Positions 19,119 through 19,266 of a stretch of DNA of 19,266 bases are shown in pieces (position 1 is the first letter of the stretch; every line of letters begins with the position of its first letter). The notes beneath the pieces are model-generated. The model ran no database searches. It was not told where the DNA came from and saw nothing but the letters and a program-made list of their open reading frames with translations. A program made the translations under genes and the position numbers. Source of the stretch: Scedosporium boydii (taxonomy: Eukaryota > Ascomycota > Sordariomycetes > Microascales > Microascaceae); contig NJFT01000388.1 in NCBI GenBank assembly GCA_002221725.1, positions 1-19,266 on the forward strand, in the 5' to 3' direction.

Positions 19119-19266
19119 CGCACCGACCCCTTAGTCGAGAAACGAAACAAACCACACCTGGCGAATGCAATGCTGCAGTCCTGTCGTGTTGTGTCGCAGT
19201 CGACACAATATGCCTGCCATCTGAAGGTGAGAGGTGAGATCCGCTTAACCTTCTTTCTGCCCCCCA

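Larger units (their letters stand above)
15591..19266. other. Gene-poor region downstream of SSD1
   Basis: The first few hundred bases are presumably SSD1 3' UTR. About 15775-16140 is purine-rich on plus, creating a 181-codon low-complexity minus-strand ORF that I reject. A GTGAA tandem repeat lies at 16229-16248 and a TG repeat near the end. The longest open frame is 18025-18816 (+), 263 codons, with no domain I recognise. A Ser/Pro-rich minus-strand frame at 16949-17068 starts with a good ATG context but has no credible continuation. I see no tRNA, transposon or confident protein gene in these 3.7 kb. Confidence 0.5.

Overview
The window looks like nuclear chromosomal DNA of a filamentous ascomycete (Pezizomycotina, most likely a Sordariomycete; the genus cannot be told from the sequence). 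The evidence is short introns with GTAAGT/GTATGT donors and CTAAC/CTAAT branch sites, pyrimidine-rich leaders, intron-bearing tRNA genes, and proteins that are plainly fungal (a Gle1-domain export factor and Ssd1 with its conserved C-terminal tail).

Layout: (1) 81-3178 (+), a malic enzyme in three exons with an unusually large 833-bp first intron; a second possible first exon, in frame with exon 2, lies at the 3' end of that intron. (2) 3179-6554, a gene-poor stretch holding two minus-strand glycine tRNA genes, tRNA-Gly(TCC) at 4495-4574 and tRNA-Gly(GCC) at 5468-5546, each with a short anticodon-loop intron and a downstream T run. (3) 6555-8243 (-), a single-exon gene for the mRNA-export factor GLE1. 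(4) 8244-11118, a long divergent intergenic region whose right end is probably the ATG-free leader of SSD1. (5) 11119-15590 (+), SSD1 in four exons (1354 aa), an RNase II/RNB-fold RNA-binding protein. (6) 15591-19266, no gene I can support.

The genes do not form a pathway cluster. GLE1 and SSD1 are divergently transcribed and both act on mRNA (nuclear export; translational control and localisation of cell-wall mRNAs), but this may be coincidence. I saw no mobile element, CRISPR array, secondary-metabolite cluster, or virus-like or toxin-like sequence. The most interesting points are the possible alternative promoter/first exon of the malic enzyme, the ATG-free SSD1 leader with Ssd1-type pyrimidine motifs, a 40-nt last SSD1 exon whose intron donor itself supplies a stop codon if retained, and the pair of intron-bearing Gly tRNAs.
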